Source: Intestinibacter bartlettii | GTDB lineage: Bacteria; Bacillota; Clostridia; Peptostreptococcales; Peptostreptococcaceae | Direction of reading: 5' to 3' | Assembly (NCBI GenBank): GCA_025148965.1 | Contig: CP102273.1 | Span: forward strand, 558,001 to 622,000 | DNA: 64,000 nt | Shown: piece by piece, positions 16,181 through 25,402 of the stretch | Layout: each line of letters begins with the position of its first letter | Position numbering within the stretch: the first letter of the stretch is position 1 | Program-made: the position numbers and the translations under genes | Notes under the pieces: generated by a model | Databases searched by the model: none | What the model saw: only the letters and a program-made list of their open reading frames with translations | What the model was told of the DNA's origin: nothing

Positions 16181-16220
16181 AAAGGAGCATTATGAGTTTG
16201 AAAAAATTTATAATGCTCTT
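16181..16220 (+). other. Inverted repeat over an SD and 10-codon leader ORF, uvrA-uvrC gap
   Basis: GAGCATTAT (16185-16193) pairs with ATAATGCTC (16210-16218), extendable by an A-T and a G-T pair. The 5' arm contains a Shine-Dalgarno sequence (AAAGGAG, 16181-16187) and an ATG at 16192 that opens a 10-codon frame (MSLKKFIMLL). It may be a weak uvrA terminator, since only a poor T run follows, or a structured leader for uvrC 117 nt downstream. Confidence 0.4.
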
Positions 16221-16336
16221 GTAAAATATACAGAAATAAAAATGCAGATAAAGTATATTTATAAGTATTGAATAAAATATTAAATACGAAAAATAGGGAA
16301 TAATACGACTTTATAAGGAAAAAAGGAGATTTTTTA

Positions 16337-18151
16337 ATGTTTGATATTCAAGAACAATTAAAATTGTTACCAGAAGAACCAGGTGTTTACTTGATGAAAA
16401 ATAAAAATGACAAAATAATATACGTTGGGAAAGCTGTTTCCTTAAAGAATAGGGTTAGACAATATTTCCAATCATCAAAAAATCATTCATCAAAAGTAAA
16501 ATCAATGGTAAGCAATATAGCATCTTTTGAATATATAATTACAGATTCTGAATTAGAAGCGTTAATATTGGAATGTAACTTAATTAAACAGTATAGACCA
16601 AAATACAATGTTTTGCTTAGAGATGATAAAACATATCCATATATAAAGGTTACTGTTAATGAAGATTTCCCTAGAATAATGAAAGTAAGAAGAGTTCTGA
16701 AAGATAAGGCTAAATATTTTGGACCATATACAAATGTTGGTGCTGTAAACGATACCCTGGAAATAATAAGAAATATATACCCAATCAGAAACTGTAATGT
16801 GGATATACCAAAGGCGATTAGAAATAGTGCAAGACCATGTTTAAATTACCACATCAAAAAATGTGTAGGACCATGCACTGGAAACGTATCAAAAGAAGAA
16901 TACAGAAAGATGATAGATGAAATAATATTATTTTTATCAGGAAAAGAAGAAACCTTAATAGAGATATTAAAGGAAAAAATGAATTCATGTGCAATGGAAT
17001 TTAAATTTGAAGATGCAGCTATGTATAGAGATAAAATAAAAAATCTTGAAGAAATAATGGAAAAACAAAAAATCGATGCGTCTAATTCTGATGTGAATCA
17101 AGATGTAATAGCTTTAGCCAGAACAGAAGAAGAGGCTTGTGTCCAAGTATTCTTTATGAGAAACAGTAAAATAATTGGAAGAGAACATTTCATATTAGAA
17201 GGAGTAGAAGGAAGTAAATCAGACTCTATACTGGGCTCTTTTGTAAAACAATTTTATATGGAACAAGAATATATACCGAAGGAAATAATTATTGACGAAG
17301 AGCTTGAAGATAGATATATATTAGAGCAATGGTTAAGTGATAAAAAAGGCAGTAAGGTAACTATTACAATACCACAAAAAGGAGAAAAGAAGGGTTTAGC
17401 TCTAATGGTAAGAAAAAATGCCATGGAATATCTAAATAAATTTTCTCATTTAAATAAACAAAAATATGAAAAGAGTATAGGTGCATTAACTCAACTAACT
17501 GAGTTACTAAAACTTGAAACAATGCCAAAACGAATAGAGGCATATGATATTTCTAATATTCAAGGTGTAGATTCAATAGGATCAATGGTTGTTTTTACAG
17601 ATGGTAAAAAAGACAAAAAAGAATACAGAAGATTTAAAATCAAGACTATAGTAGGGCCTGATGATTACGGTTCAATGGCTGAAATTTTAAGCAGAAGAGT
17701 AAAACATAAAAATTTACCAGACTTAATTCTATTAGATGGAGGAAAAGGTCAGGTAAGCGCTGTCCAAAATGTATTGGATCAAAATAATCTACAAATACCT
17801 TTGTGGGGAATGTTTAAAGATGATAAACATAGAACAAAGGGATTAGTAAATAAATCACAAGAAATTGTACTAGATAGAACTACAAATTTATATAGATTTG
17901 TTGCAAGCATACAGGAAGAAGTTCATAATTATGCTATAACATATCATAGAAGTTTGAGAAAAAAATCTCTTACAAAATCTGTTTTAGATGATATACCTGG
18001 TATAGGGGAGAAGAGAAAGAAAAATCTTTTAAGTCATTTTAAAAATATTGAAAGTATAAAAGCTGCTACATTTGAGCAACTACTAGAAGTAGAAAGTATA
18101 AATAAAACAGCAGCAGAAAATATTTATAATTATTTTAAATCGGAGGAATAA
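16337..18151 (+). CDS. uvrC: Excinuclease ABC subunit C
   Basis: 604-aa dual-incision nuclease of excision repair. The N-terminal GIY-YIG domain (G-V-Y-L-M then I-I-Y-V-G-K-A, residues about 17-38) makes the 3' cut. A UVR motif near residue 220 (F-E-D-A-A-M-Y-R-D-K-I) binds UvrB. The RNase H-like domain (Y-D-I-S-N-I-Q-G) makes the 5' cut, and helix-hairpin-helix motifs (I-P-G-I-G-E-K-R) close the protein. Start ATG is preceded by AAAAGGAG. hprK starts 2 nt after the stop. Confidence 0.98.
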   Translation: MFDIQEQLKLLPEEPGVYLMKNKNDKIIYVGKAVSLKNRVRQYFQSSKNHSSKVKSMVSNIASFEYIITDSELEALILECNLIKQYRPKYNVLLRDDKTYPYIKVTVNEDFPRIMKVRRVLKDKAKYFGPYTNVGAVNDTLEIIRNIYPIRNCNVDIPKAIRNSARPCLNYHIKKCVGPCTGNVSKEEYRKMIDEIILFLSGKEETLIEILKEKMNSCAMEFKFEDAAMYRDKIKNLEEIMEKQKIDASNSDVNQDVIALARTEEEACVQVFFMRNSKIIGREHFILEGVEGSKSDSILGSFVKQFYMEQEYIPKEIIIDEELEDRYILEQWLSDKKGSKVTITIPQKGEKKGLALMVRKNAMEYLNKFSHLNKQKYEKSIGALTQLTELLKLETMPKRIEAYDISNIQGVDSIGSMVVFTDGKKDKKEYRRFKIKTIVGPDDYGSMAEILSRRVKHKNLPDLILLDGGKGQVSAVQNVLDQNNLQIPLWGMFKDDKHRTKGLVNKSQEIVLDRTTNLYRFVASIQEEVHNYAITYHRSLRKKSLTKSVLDDIPGIGEKRKKNLLSHFKNIESIKAATFEQLLEVESINKTAAENIYNYFKSEE

Positions 18152-18153
18152 TC

Positions 18154-19080
18154 ATGGAATCAAAAGACAAAATAGCAATATCAGACATTGTTAGGGACTT
18201 AGAACTTAATGTTGTTTATCAACCAGAAGGAAAGGAATTTTTCGTCAAATCACAAGATGTGAATAGAACAGGACTAGCATTAGCTGGTTATTTTGAATAT
18301 TTTGCATTTGATAGAATACAAATAATAGGTAAAGGGGAATATACTTACTTCAAAAATATAGATAAAGAAAGAAGAAGGCAAATTTTAGACAAATTATTTT
18401 CTTATGATATACCAGCATTAATTGTTACAAGAGGATTGAAAATTGATGATGATATACTTGATGCGGCTAAAAGACATGGTAGAGTACTTATAAGCAGTGA
18501 AAGAAATACAACTAGATTTATCAATAAAATATCTAATTATCTAGACAACAGATTAGCTCCACATATAACGATACATGGAGTTCTTGTTGATGTATATGGT
18601 ATAGGTGTACTTATAAAAGGTGAAAGTAGTATAGGGAAATCAGAAACAGCTCTTGAACTTATACAAAAAGGGCATAGATTAGTTGCTGATGATGCTGTAG
18701 AAATAATAAAACTAGATGATGATAGATTAGTAGGGCAAGCACCAGAATTATTAAAACATTATATGGAGATAAGAGGAATAGGTATAATCGATGTAAGAAG
18801 CTTATATGGAGTTGGTGCAATAAAAAATATAAAAGAAATAGGGTTAGTTCTCGAACTTGAAAGTTGGAATCAAGAAAAATACTATGATAGATTAGGACTA
18901 GATAAAGAATATGAAACTATATTAGGAAAAGAAGTTGAAAAACTTGTTGTTCCAGTAAAACCAGGAAGAAATACAGCTATGATAGTAGAGGTTGCAGCAA
19001 TGAATCATAGACAAAAAATAATGGGATATGATGCTGCAATAGAATTTACTAAGAAATTATCACAAACAATACAAAAATAA
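18154..19080 (+). CDS. hprK: HPr kinase/phosphorylase
   Basis: 308-aa bifunctional enzyme that phosphorylates Ser46 of HPr and reverses it, the sensor of carbon catabolite control in Firmicutes. The P-loop is G-E-S-S-I-G-K-S, preceded by a conserved catalytic histidine region (I-H-G-V). The signature around A-D-D-A-V and R-G-I-G-I-I-D-V-R is present. SD GGAGG overlaps the uvrC stop, indicating translational coupling. Confidence 0.97.
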   Translation: MESKDKIAISDIVRDLELNVVYQPEGKEFFVKSQDVNRTGLALAGYFEYFAFDRIQIIGKGEYTYFKNIDKERRRQILDKLFSYDIPALIVTRGLKIDDDILDAAKRHGRVLISSERNTTRFINKISNYLDNRLAPHITIHGVLVDVYGIGVLIKGESSIGKSETALELIQKGHRLVADDAVEIIKLDDDRLVGQAPELLKHYMEIRGIGIIDVRSLYGVGAIKNIKEIGLVLELESWNQEKYYDRLGLDKEYETILGKEVEKLVVPVKPGRNTAMIVEVAAMNHRQKIMGYDAAIEFTKKLSQTIQK

Positions 19081-19161
19081 CAGAAAATTTACTTTAAGTT
19101 AATGGGATATTTATGAGTCTCTTGTATTATTTAATTAAAAATAGACAGGAGGCTTTTTTAT

Positions 19162-19977
19162 ATGAAAATATTAGATAATCATGTACATACGCATTTTTCA
19201 ATAGATGCGAAGGATACAATGGAAGATGTAATAAAAAGAGCTATAGATATTGGTGTAGATTATTTAACTTTTACAGATCATCTAGAATACAATACAGACC
19301 ATTTTTCACTAGATATACCTCAATATATATCTAAAATAGCAGAATACAAAGAAAAATATAAAAAAGATATTGAACTACTGACAGGGATAGAAGTTGGATA
19401 TCAGAGTCATCTGAATAAAGAAATAAATGAATTATTGAATTTGTCTCAATTTGACTTTATACTATGTTCCACTCATACAATAGAAAAAATACCTGTATCA
19501 TACAAAGAGTACTTTGAGGGATTTAGCAAAGAAGAAGCTTACAGAAAATATTTTAATTCTATAATACAAACTAATAAAGAATTCAGTAATTATGATGTTT
19601 ATGGACATCTAGATTATATAAACAGATATGCAATATATGAAGATAATAAAATTTTATATAATGACTATAGAGATGTCTTAGATGAGGTTTTAAAAATAAT
19701 AATAGAAAAAGGGAAGGGAATAGAATTAAATACTTCAGGTTATAGATATGGATTAAATTCTATACATCCTAATATTGATATAGTAAAAAGATATAAAGAG
19801 CTTGGAGGAGAAATAATAACTTTAGGATCTGATTCGCATAGGGCAATTGATGTATGTGCTGATTTCGATAAGTCTTATGAGATGTTAGAATGCCTAGGAT
19901 TTAGATATGTGCCAGTATTTAAAAATAGAAAGTGTGAATTTATACCGATATATCAAAGTGCATATCATACAGCATAA
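19162..19977 (+). CDS. PHP-domain phosphoesterase (HisJ/HisK-like)
   Basis: 271-aa metal-dependent hydrolase of the PHP superfamily, similar in length and motifs to HisK-type histidinol-phosphatases. Metal-ligand motifs are H-V-H-T-H-F-S (residues about 7-13), T-D-H-L-E-Y, C-S-T-H-T, G-H-L-D-Y and G-S-D-S-H. No histidine biosynthesis genes are nearby, so the real substrate may be another phosphate ester. SD is AGGAGG. It is the last plus-strand gene before the minus-strand hydrogenase operon. Confidence 0.85.
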   Translation: MKILDNHVHTHFSIDAKDTMEDVIKRAIDIGVDYLTFTDHLEYNTDHFSLDIPQYISKIAEYKEKYKKDIELLTGIEVGYQSHLNKEINELLNLSQFDFILCSTHTIEKIPVSYKEYFEGFSKEEAYRKYFNSIIQTNKEFSNYDVYGHLDYINRYAIYEDNKILYNDYRDVLDEVLKIIIEKGKGIELNTSGYRYGLNSIHPNIDIVKRYKELGGEIITLGSDSHRAIDVCADFDKSYEMLECLGFRYVPVFKNRKCEFIPIYQSAYHTA

Positions 19978-19980
19978 TAG

Positions 19981-20011
19981 AAAAGCCTGCCATGGAGAAA
20001 CCACAGCAGAC
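19981..20011 (-). terminator. Terminator of the hydCBA operon
   Basis: Read on the minus strand, GTCTGCTGTGG pairs with CCATGGCAGGC (11 bp including three G-T wobbles) around TTTCT and is followed by TTTT. It lies 44 nt beyond the hydA stop. On the plus strand there is no T tract, so it should not serve the PHP gene. Confidence 0.75.
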
Positions 20012-20054
20012 CAATCTATTTATATATTATAGGCTATCAAAGGCTATTTAAATA

Positions 20055-21851
20055 CTATTCAGCAGTACATTCAGCTTCAGTTTTTTTAGCATATGGATTA
20101 CTTCTATCGAAGTAATGAGTGTGTAAATAAGTATGAGCGTTATGTCCGCCTCTTTCACCTAAGAATTCAGCATATAGTTTTTTGATATCTTCGTTTTGAT
20201 GAGATTTACGTTTTGGTTTATTAGCATCGATTGCATATAATCCAGCACCTCTAGCTTTAACTTTTTCGTAATCTCCACCATGGAATGGTTGACCTCCACC
20301 AGCAACACATCCACCAGGACAAGCCATGATTTCTATGATGTGGTACTTAGGAGTTTTGCCAGCAGCTAAGTCAGCTCTTAATTCATCCATTAACTTTCTA
20401 GCACATCCTAAAGATGAAGCAGCTACTACGTTTACATCAGTTCCACCAACGTTAACTGTAGCTTCTTTGATTCCTTCGAATCCTCTAACAGATTTGAATT
20501 CTATAGCATCATCTGGTAATTCTTCTTTAGTTACATCAGTGTAAGCAGTTCTTAAAGCAGCCTCAAGAACACCACCAGTAACACCGAATATATCAGCAGC
20601 ACCTGTTGAATATCCTAATGGACTATCAAATTCAGCTTCTTCTATAGTAGCTAAATCTATACCAGCTTCTTTTATCATTCTAGCAAGTTCTCTTACTGTT
20701 AATGATAAGTCAGTATCGATTATACCATCTTTACCTAATTCTTCTCTAGCAACTTCGTATTTTTTAGCTATACAAGGCATTATAGACATTACTATAACTT
20801 CATCGGCTTTTTTACCTAATACTTTGTCAGCAAAGTAGTATCTAGCTACTGGAGAGAACATACTTTGTGGTGATCTACAAGTAGATAAGTATTTTAATAA
20901 GTCTGGGTATTGAGTTTCGCAGAAGTTAACCCAAGCTGGACAACAAGAAGTCATTATTGGTAAATCTCCACCTTTAGTTAATCTTTGTACGAATTCATTA
21001 GCTTCTTCCATTATAGTTAAGTCGGCAGCAAAGTTAGTATCGAATACATAATCAAATCCTAATGCTTTTAAAGCTGCTACAACTTTACCAGTAGATATAG
21101 CACCTGGTTCTAATCCAAATTCTTCGCTTATACCAACTCTAACAGCTGGAGCTATTTGAACCATAACAGGTTTTTCTTTTTGAGCTAAAGCATCCCAAGC
21201 TTCTTTAGTATTATCTTTTTCCATTAAAGCACCAGTTGGACATACACTTACACATTGACCACAGAAAGTACATTCAGTGTCCATCATGTCAGCGTTGAAG
21301 AAAGTACCAACTACTGTATTGAAACCACGATTTACACCAGAAAGAACACCTACAGTTTGAACTTCTGTACACATAGTTTCACATCTTCTACATAATATAC
21401 ATTTATCGTTGTCTTTTACTATAGAATAAGAAGAAGTATCTATAGGAGAAGTTGATTGTTCACCTTTAAATCTTATTTTTCTTATACCCATATCAGCCGC
21501 TAAATCTTGTAATTCACATTTACCACTTTTAGCACAAGTATAGCAATCTTGTGGATGGTCTGATAATAATAATTCAACAACGTTTTTTCTATATTTTAAA
21601 GCTTCTGGAGTGTTAGTGTTAACTACCATTCCTTCTTTAACCATAGTACCACAAGCAGGTACTAATTTTCTTCCTGCGCTTACCATACATACACGGCAAG
21701 ATGCACATTCATTAGTAAAACCTATTTCATCTATTTTCATTTGGCATAAGCTAGGTATTTTAACGCCTACTTGTTTTGCAGCTTCAAGTATTTTTGTACC
21801 ACTTGGCACAGATACAGCTTTGCCATTTATAGTTAAATTAACTAAACTCAT
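20055..21851 (-). CDS. hydA: [FeFe]-hydrogenase, catalytic subunit of trimeric NAD-linked (bifurcating-type) enzyme
   Basis: 598-aa catalytic subunit. N-terminal [2Fe-2S] ligands are C36, C49, C52 and C67. The NuoG-like His-Cys cluster has H99, C103, C106 and C112. Two [4Fe-4S] motifs start at C151 and C194. The H-cluster motifs are T-S-C-C-P-A-W (301-307), M-P-C-I-A-K-K-Y-E (C360) and M-A-C-P-G-G-C (C511, C515). With HydB and HydC it should couple H2 to NAD and ferredoxin as in Thermotoga or Acetobacterium HydABC; bifurcation is inferred from architecture. Start ATG 21851 is used because GAGGAGGG precedes it; a TTG at 21869 lies in the SD itself. Confidence 0.95.
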   Translation of the reverse strand: MSLVNLTINGKAVSVPSGTKILEAAKQVGVKIPSLCQMKIDEIGFTNECASCRVCMVSAGRKLVPACGTMVKEGMVVNTNTPEALKYRKNVVELLLSDHPQDCYTCAKSGKCELQDLAADMGIRKIRFKGEQSTSPIDTSSYSIVKDNDKCILCRRCETMCTEVQTVGVLSGVNRGFNTVVGTFFNADMMDTECTFCGQCVSVCPTGALMEKDNTKEAWDALAQKEKPVMVQIAPAVRVGISEEFGLEPGAISTGKVVAALKALGFDYVFDTNFAADLTIMEEANEFVQRLTKGGDLPIMTSCCPAWVNFCETQYPDLLKYLSTCRSPQSMFSPVARYYFADKVLGKKADEVIVMSIMPCIAKKYEVAREELGKDGIIDTDLSLTVRELARMIKEAGIDLATIEEAEFDSPLGYSTGAADIFGVTGGVLEAALRTAYTDVTKEELPDDAIEFKSVRGFEGIKEATVNVGGTDVNVVAASSLGCARKLMDELRADLAAGKTPKYHIIEIMACPGGCVAGGGQPFHGGDYEKVKARGAGLYAIDANKPKRKSHQNEDIKKLYAEFLGERGGHNAHTYLHTHYFDRSNPYAKKTEAECTAE

Positions 21852-21912
21852 TAGTAAATCCCTCCTCAATAATAATTAAAAAATTATTGTCTAACACTTG
21901 ATTGTAATTGTA

Positions 21913-23799
21913 CTATCTTTTTTCGATTGCATGTTTCTTACATTTTTCCATACAAGCACCACATTTTAAGCACTTAGTAGTATCGATAACATGTTTTTCT
22001 TTCTTTTCACCAGTGATAGCATCAGCTGGACAGTTTTTCTTACATAATCCACAACCGATACAATTATCATTGATAAAGTAATTTAACATAGATTGACATT
22101 TAGCAGCAGGACATTTTTTGTCTTTAACATGAGCTAAATATTCATCATAGAAGCAATCTAATGTACTTAGAACTGGGTTAGGAGCACATTTACCAAGACC
22201 ACATAAAGAAGTATTTTTTATAGTTAAAGCTAAATCTTTAAGATCTGCTAGGTCTTCTTCAGTACCTTTACCATCACATATCTTAGTTAACATTTCAAGT
22301 AATCTCTTATTACCTATACGACATGGAGTACATTTACCACAAGATTCATCAACTGTGAATTCAAGGAAGAATTTAGATATATCAACCATACAGTCAGTTT
22401 CATCAAGAACAAGCATACCACCAGAACCCATCATAGATCCTATTGAAGCTAAAGATTTGAAATCTATAGGAGTATCTAAGTCTCTAGCTGATATACATCC
22501 ACCAGATGGACCACCAGTTTGAACTGCTTTGAATTCTTTTCCGTTAGGGATACCTCCACCTATTTCATAAACTATTTCTCTTAAAGTAGTTCCCATAGGT
22601 ACTTCAACTAAACCAACGTTATTAACTTTTCCACCTAATGCGAAAACTTTAGTACCTTTAGAATCTTCAGTACCATAAGATGCGAACCAGTCAGCACCTT
22701 TATTTATTATTGCTGGAACATTACCAAATGTTTCAACGTTATTAACAGAAGTAGGAGCTTGCCATAAACCATGTTTAGAAGAAGAGAAAGTCTTCATTCT
22801 TGGTTCACCACGTTTACCTTCTATAGAGTTAATTAATGCAGTACCTTCACCACAAACGAATGCACCAGCACCATATTTTAATTCTATTTTGAAGTTAAAT
22901 CCAGTTCCTAATATATTATCACCTAAAACTCCAGCTTCTTCAGCTTGAGCTATAGCTATTTTTAATCTATCTATTGCAAGAGGATATTCAGCTCTTATGT
23001 AGATATATCCTTGAGAAGCACCAACAGCATAACCAGCTATTGCCATAGCTTCAAGAACACTATTTGGATCACCTTCTAGAAGTGATCTATCCATGAATGC
23101 ACCTGGGTCACCTTCGTCAGCGTTACATACAATGAATTTTTTACCATTCACAGCAGGGTTTTTAGAAGCAGATTCCCATTTAACACCAGTTGGGAAACCA
23201 GCACCACCACGGCCTCTAAGTCCTGATTTTTTCATTTCTTCAATAACTTCTTGAGGAGTCATTTCTTCTAGACACTTAGCAAGTGCTAAATATCCATCGT
23301 TTGCGATATATTCAGTTATATCTTCAGGATTTATATGACCACAGTTTCTTAATGCGATACGTAATTGTTTTTTGTAGAATGCCATATCTTCATGTTTTTG
23401 AACTTTTTGATGATCTAGAGCAGGCTCTTCGAATAATAATCTTTCTACAACTTGATTATTAGCAATATGACTTTGAACTATTTCAGCAGCATCTTCAGGT
23501 TTAACATGTACGTAGAATACATTATCAGGATAAACTTTAACTATTGGACCCATTGCACAGAATCCAAAACATCCAGTTAAATGAACCATGGCATGGTCTG
23601 ATAAACCAGCTTTTTCGATTTCTGCTTTTAAATTTTCTATTATTTGTAAACTGTCTGAAGATGTACATCCAGTACCTCCACAGACTAATATATCTCTTTT
23701 ATCAGGTATAGCATCTGTATGATTTTCTCTTAAATCAAGAACAGGTTTGAATTCTTTAACAGCAGCTTTTAACTCAGCTATTGAATTTAATTTTTTCAT
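21913..23799 (-). CDS. hydB: NADH- and FMN-binding diaphorase subunit of [FeFe]-hydrogenase
   Basis: 628-aa NuoF-like subunit. Order of modules: thioredoxin-like [2Fe-2S] domain (C-G-G-T-G-C, later G-C-F-G-F-C), NADH/FMN domain (R-G-R-G-G-A-G-F-P-T-G and C-N-A-D-E-G-D-P-G-A), [4Fe-4S] motif E-S-C-G-K-C-T-P-C-R, and a C-terminal pair of ferredoxin-type clusters (C-I-G-C-G-L-C and C-L-K-C-G-A-C). The ATG at 23799 is preferred over the adjacent TTG (23802). It lies between hydC and hydA and is paralogous to the plus-strand NuoF-like gene at 26.6 kb. Confidence 0.95.
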   Translation of the reverse strand: MKKLNSIAELKAAVKEFKPVLDLRENHTDAIPDKRDILVCGGTGCTSSDSLQIIENLKAEIEKAGLSDHAMVHLTGCFGFCAMGPIVKVYPDNVFYVHVKPEDAAEIVQSHIANNQVVERLLFEEPALDHQKVQKHEDMAFYKKQLRIALRNCGHINPEDITEYIANDGYLALAKCLEEMTPQEVIEEMKKSGLRGRGGAGFPTGVKWESASKNPAVNGKKFIVCNADEGDPGAFMDRSLLEGDPNSVLEAMAIAGYAVGASQGYIYIRAEYPLAIDRLKIAIAQAEEAGVLGDNILGTGFNFKIELKYGAGAFVCGEGTALINSIEGKRGEPRMKTFSSSKHGLWQAPTSVNNVETFGNVPAIINKGADWFASYGTEDSKGTKVFALGGKVNNVGLVEVPMGTTLREIVYEIGGGIPNGKEFKAVQTGGPSGGCISARDLDTPIDFKSLASIGSMMGSGGMLVLDETDCMVDISKFFLEFTVDESCGKCTPCRIGNKRLLEMLTKICDGKGTEEDLADLKDLALTIKNTSLCGLGKCAPNPVLSTLDCFYDEYLAHVKDKKCPAAKCQSMLNYFINDNCIGCGLCKKNCPADAITGEKKEKHVIDTTKCLKCGACMEKCKKHAIEKR

Positions 23800-23812
23800 C
23801 AATATTTCCCCC

Positions 23813-24313
23813 CTAACAGCTTAATTCTAAATTTCTATAGTTGTCTAATATTTTTGAAACATCATCTGGAGTTGCTTGACCATAAACTTTACCATTTACA
23901 ACTACAACAGGAGCTAAACCACAAGCACCAACACATCTTAAACCTTCAAGTGTAAATTTAAGATCTTCAGTAGTTTCTCCAGCTTTGATTCCTAATTGTT
24001 TTTCGAATTCAGCCATTACTTTATCTGAGCCTTTAACGAAGCAAACTGTACCTAGACAGACACTAATTTTGTATTCTCCAATTGGATTAGTAGAGAAGTA
24101 AGAGTAGAAACTAACAACACCATATACTTTAGAAGGAGATACCCCTAATTTATCAGCTATATGAAGTTGAACTTCTTTTGGTAGATAACCGAAGATTCCT
24201 TGAGCTTCTTTAAGTACAAATATTAAAGCACTTTCATCAGCTACTTCTAATGAATCAATAAGGTTATCTAATTCATCAAATAATTTTTGGTTTTGTGAAA
24301 CAAAATCGCACAT
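23813..24313 (-). CDS. hydC: [2Fe-2S] thioredoxin-like subunit of [FeFe]-hydrogenase (NuoE-like)
   Basis: 166-aa NuoE-family protein. The four cluster ligands are in C-L-G-T-V-C and C-V-G-A-C-G-L-A-P. It is the first gene of the minus-strand hydCBA operon and is preceded by an AAAAGGGGG ribosome binding site. It passes electrons between HydB and the rest of the complex. The stop is 13 nt before the hydB start. Confidence 0.95.
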   Translation of the reverse strand: MCDFVSQNQKLFDELDNLIDSLEVADESALIFVLKEAQGIFGYLPKEVQLHIADKLGVSPSKVYGVVSFYSYFSTNPIGEYKISVCLGTVCFVKGSDKVMAEFEKQLGIKAGETTEDLKFTLEGLRCVGACGLAPVVVVNGKVYGQATPDDVSKILDNYRNLELSC

Positions 24314-25015
24314 ACAAATCCCCCTTTTCGTTTTAAGTTATTTCTTAAAATTAGAATAATTAACTAACGATAAAAAAATAAAAAATGATAAAATAAAAAA
24401 TAAATTTTTATAAAAACAGTCCGGCCGATTAATTATATTTATATCAGAACAGAATATATATAATTTTCTGAAAAGAAAAATAAATAAAAAAAGAAGATAT
24501 AAAATATAATTTAATATCTAGACAGTATTTATAATCTATAATAATTATAGTATATAAATGGATAAAATTGTTAAAAAAACTCTGCTTTTTTTTAATTAAA
24601 TCAAAGTATTTTTGAATATATTGAATACAGTGTACGGTATTAGTTAAAAAAAACTCAAAAGAAAATAATTTATGAAATTGATATATTTTTGTTAAAATTT
24701 AATAATAAATAATATTGATACTAAAAAAAATAATGTTAAATAAGAAAATAAATAATAAAATAATATCAAATAAGAAAACTTATTAAATAGATTAAAAAAC
24801 TAAAAATAAAAAATTAACAATAATAAATGGGGTTAATTATTATCATTTAAAATGAAATATAAAATACAAATTAATAAAAAGTATTTTTCATAGATTTTTA
24901 AATAAATTCATTTTTAAAAAGAATAATATAAATTAAAAATAATTAATATTGTTAAAATAGATACAAGAGTTTTATAAAAAATATATTATTTATAAATTAT
25001 AAAGGAGTTTGAATA
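24314..25015. other. AT-rich divergent intergenic region upstream of hydC
   Basis: About 700 nt of very AT-rich sequence with no convincing gene on either strand. It must hold the hydC promoter, reading left. The only G+C island is CCGGCCG near 24421-24427, about 110 nt upstream of hydC, a possible regulator site. Single TTGTTAA half-sites occur, but no complete Rex-type palindrome was found. Confidence 0.5.
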
Positions 25016-25087
25016 ATGAAAGGTAGGGAACCTATATTAATGTTAATTATGAAGTATAAAATAAATAATTTAGAAATGTTACAATAA
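25016..25087 (+). CDS. Possible 23-codon small ORF or gene remnant
   Basis: ATG with a well-placed AAAGGAG (25001-25007) opens a 23-residue frame reading MKGREPILMLIMKYKINNLE then MLQ and a TAA stop. It resembles the N-terminus of a longer protein cut short. No family is recognised. It ends about 65 nt before the Moco riboswitch. It could be a decayed gene, a leader peptide or chance. Confidence 0.3.
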   Translation: MKGREPILMLIMKYKINNLEMLQ

Positions 25088-25152
25088 AAATAGTGATAAA
25101 AAAATAAAGTTGTGCTACAATTTAATTAAAATAATCTAAATAAATAGTATAT

Positions 25153-25275
25153 TTTTCTCCGAGCGAAAATATCTAAGGAATTGATCTATGATATTGAGCC
25201 AAGCATAAATTGCTTCTGGGTTAGAAAGGAAACTGACTAGCCTTCCGTATTTGAAAAGGTGATATAAATATATTT
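25153..25275 (+). promoter_or_regulatory. Moco (molybdenum/tungsten cofactor) riboswitch, copy 1
   Basis: Matches the Moco RNA motif: a CTCCGAGC 5' strand, a GCCAAG...CTTC..GG hairpin, GGAAAC, and the diagnostic 3' block TAGCCTTCCGTATTTGAAAA. Three helices covary with copy 2 at 35.1 kb: ATATC/GATAT here versus GTATC/GATAC there, AAGCA/TGCTT versus AAGTAAT/ATTACTT, and GGTTAG/CTAGCC versus GGTTAT/ATAGCC. A homologous terminator follows. The next gene is the formate dehydrogenase operon about 850 nt downstream. Outer boundaries are approximate. Whether the ligand is Moco or the tungsten form cannot be told. Confidence 0.9.
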
Positions 25276-25356
25276 ACTAAGGAATTTATAAAAATTTTAA
25301 TCAAAAGGGGGTTCCATGCCTTTTTTGTGATTTTGAATTTATAAGTTTGTTTATGT

Positions 25357-25402
25357 AGCTGTATTTTCTAATTTTTAAATAGGGAATACAGCTTTTATAT
25401 TT
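25357..25402 (+). terminator. Expression-platform terminator of Moco riboswitch copy 1
   Basis: 12-bp stem (25357-25368 with 25382-25393, including two T-G pairs) with a 13-nt loop, then TTTTATATTT. The sequence TAGCTGTATTTTCTA is nearly the same as TAGCTATATTTTCTA in the terminator after copy 2, so aptamer and platform were duplicated together. A small AAAAGG/CCTTTT hairpin near 25302-25326 lies between aptamer and terminator. Confidence 0.75.

Noticed and set aside
20326-20544. Plus-strand ORFs inside hydA, and similar antisense frames in uvrA, dnaE, fdhA and others
   Set aside because: They overlap well-supported genes, lack SD sequences and show no domain features.
24564-24966. Rex (redox repressor) operators near TTGTTAA sequences
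   Set aside because: Only half-sites were found; no complete TTGTTAA-N4-TTAACAA palindrome is present.
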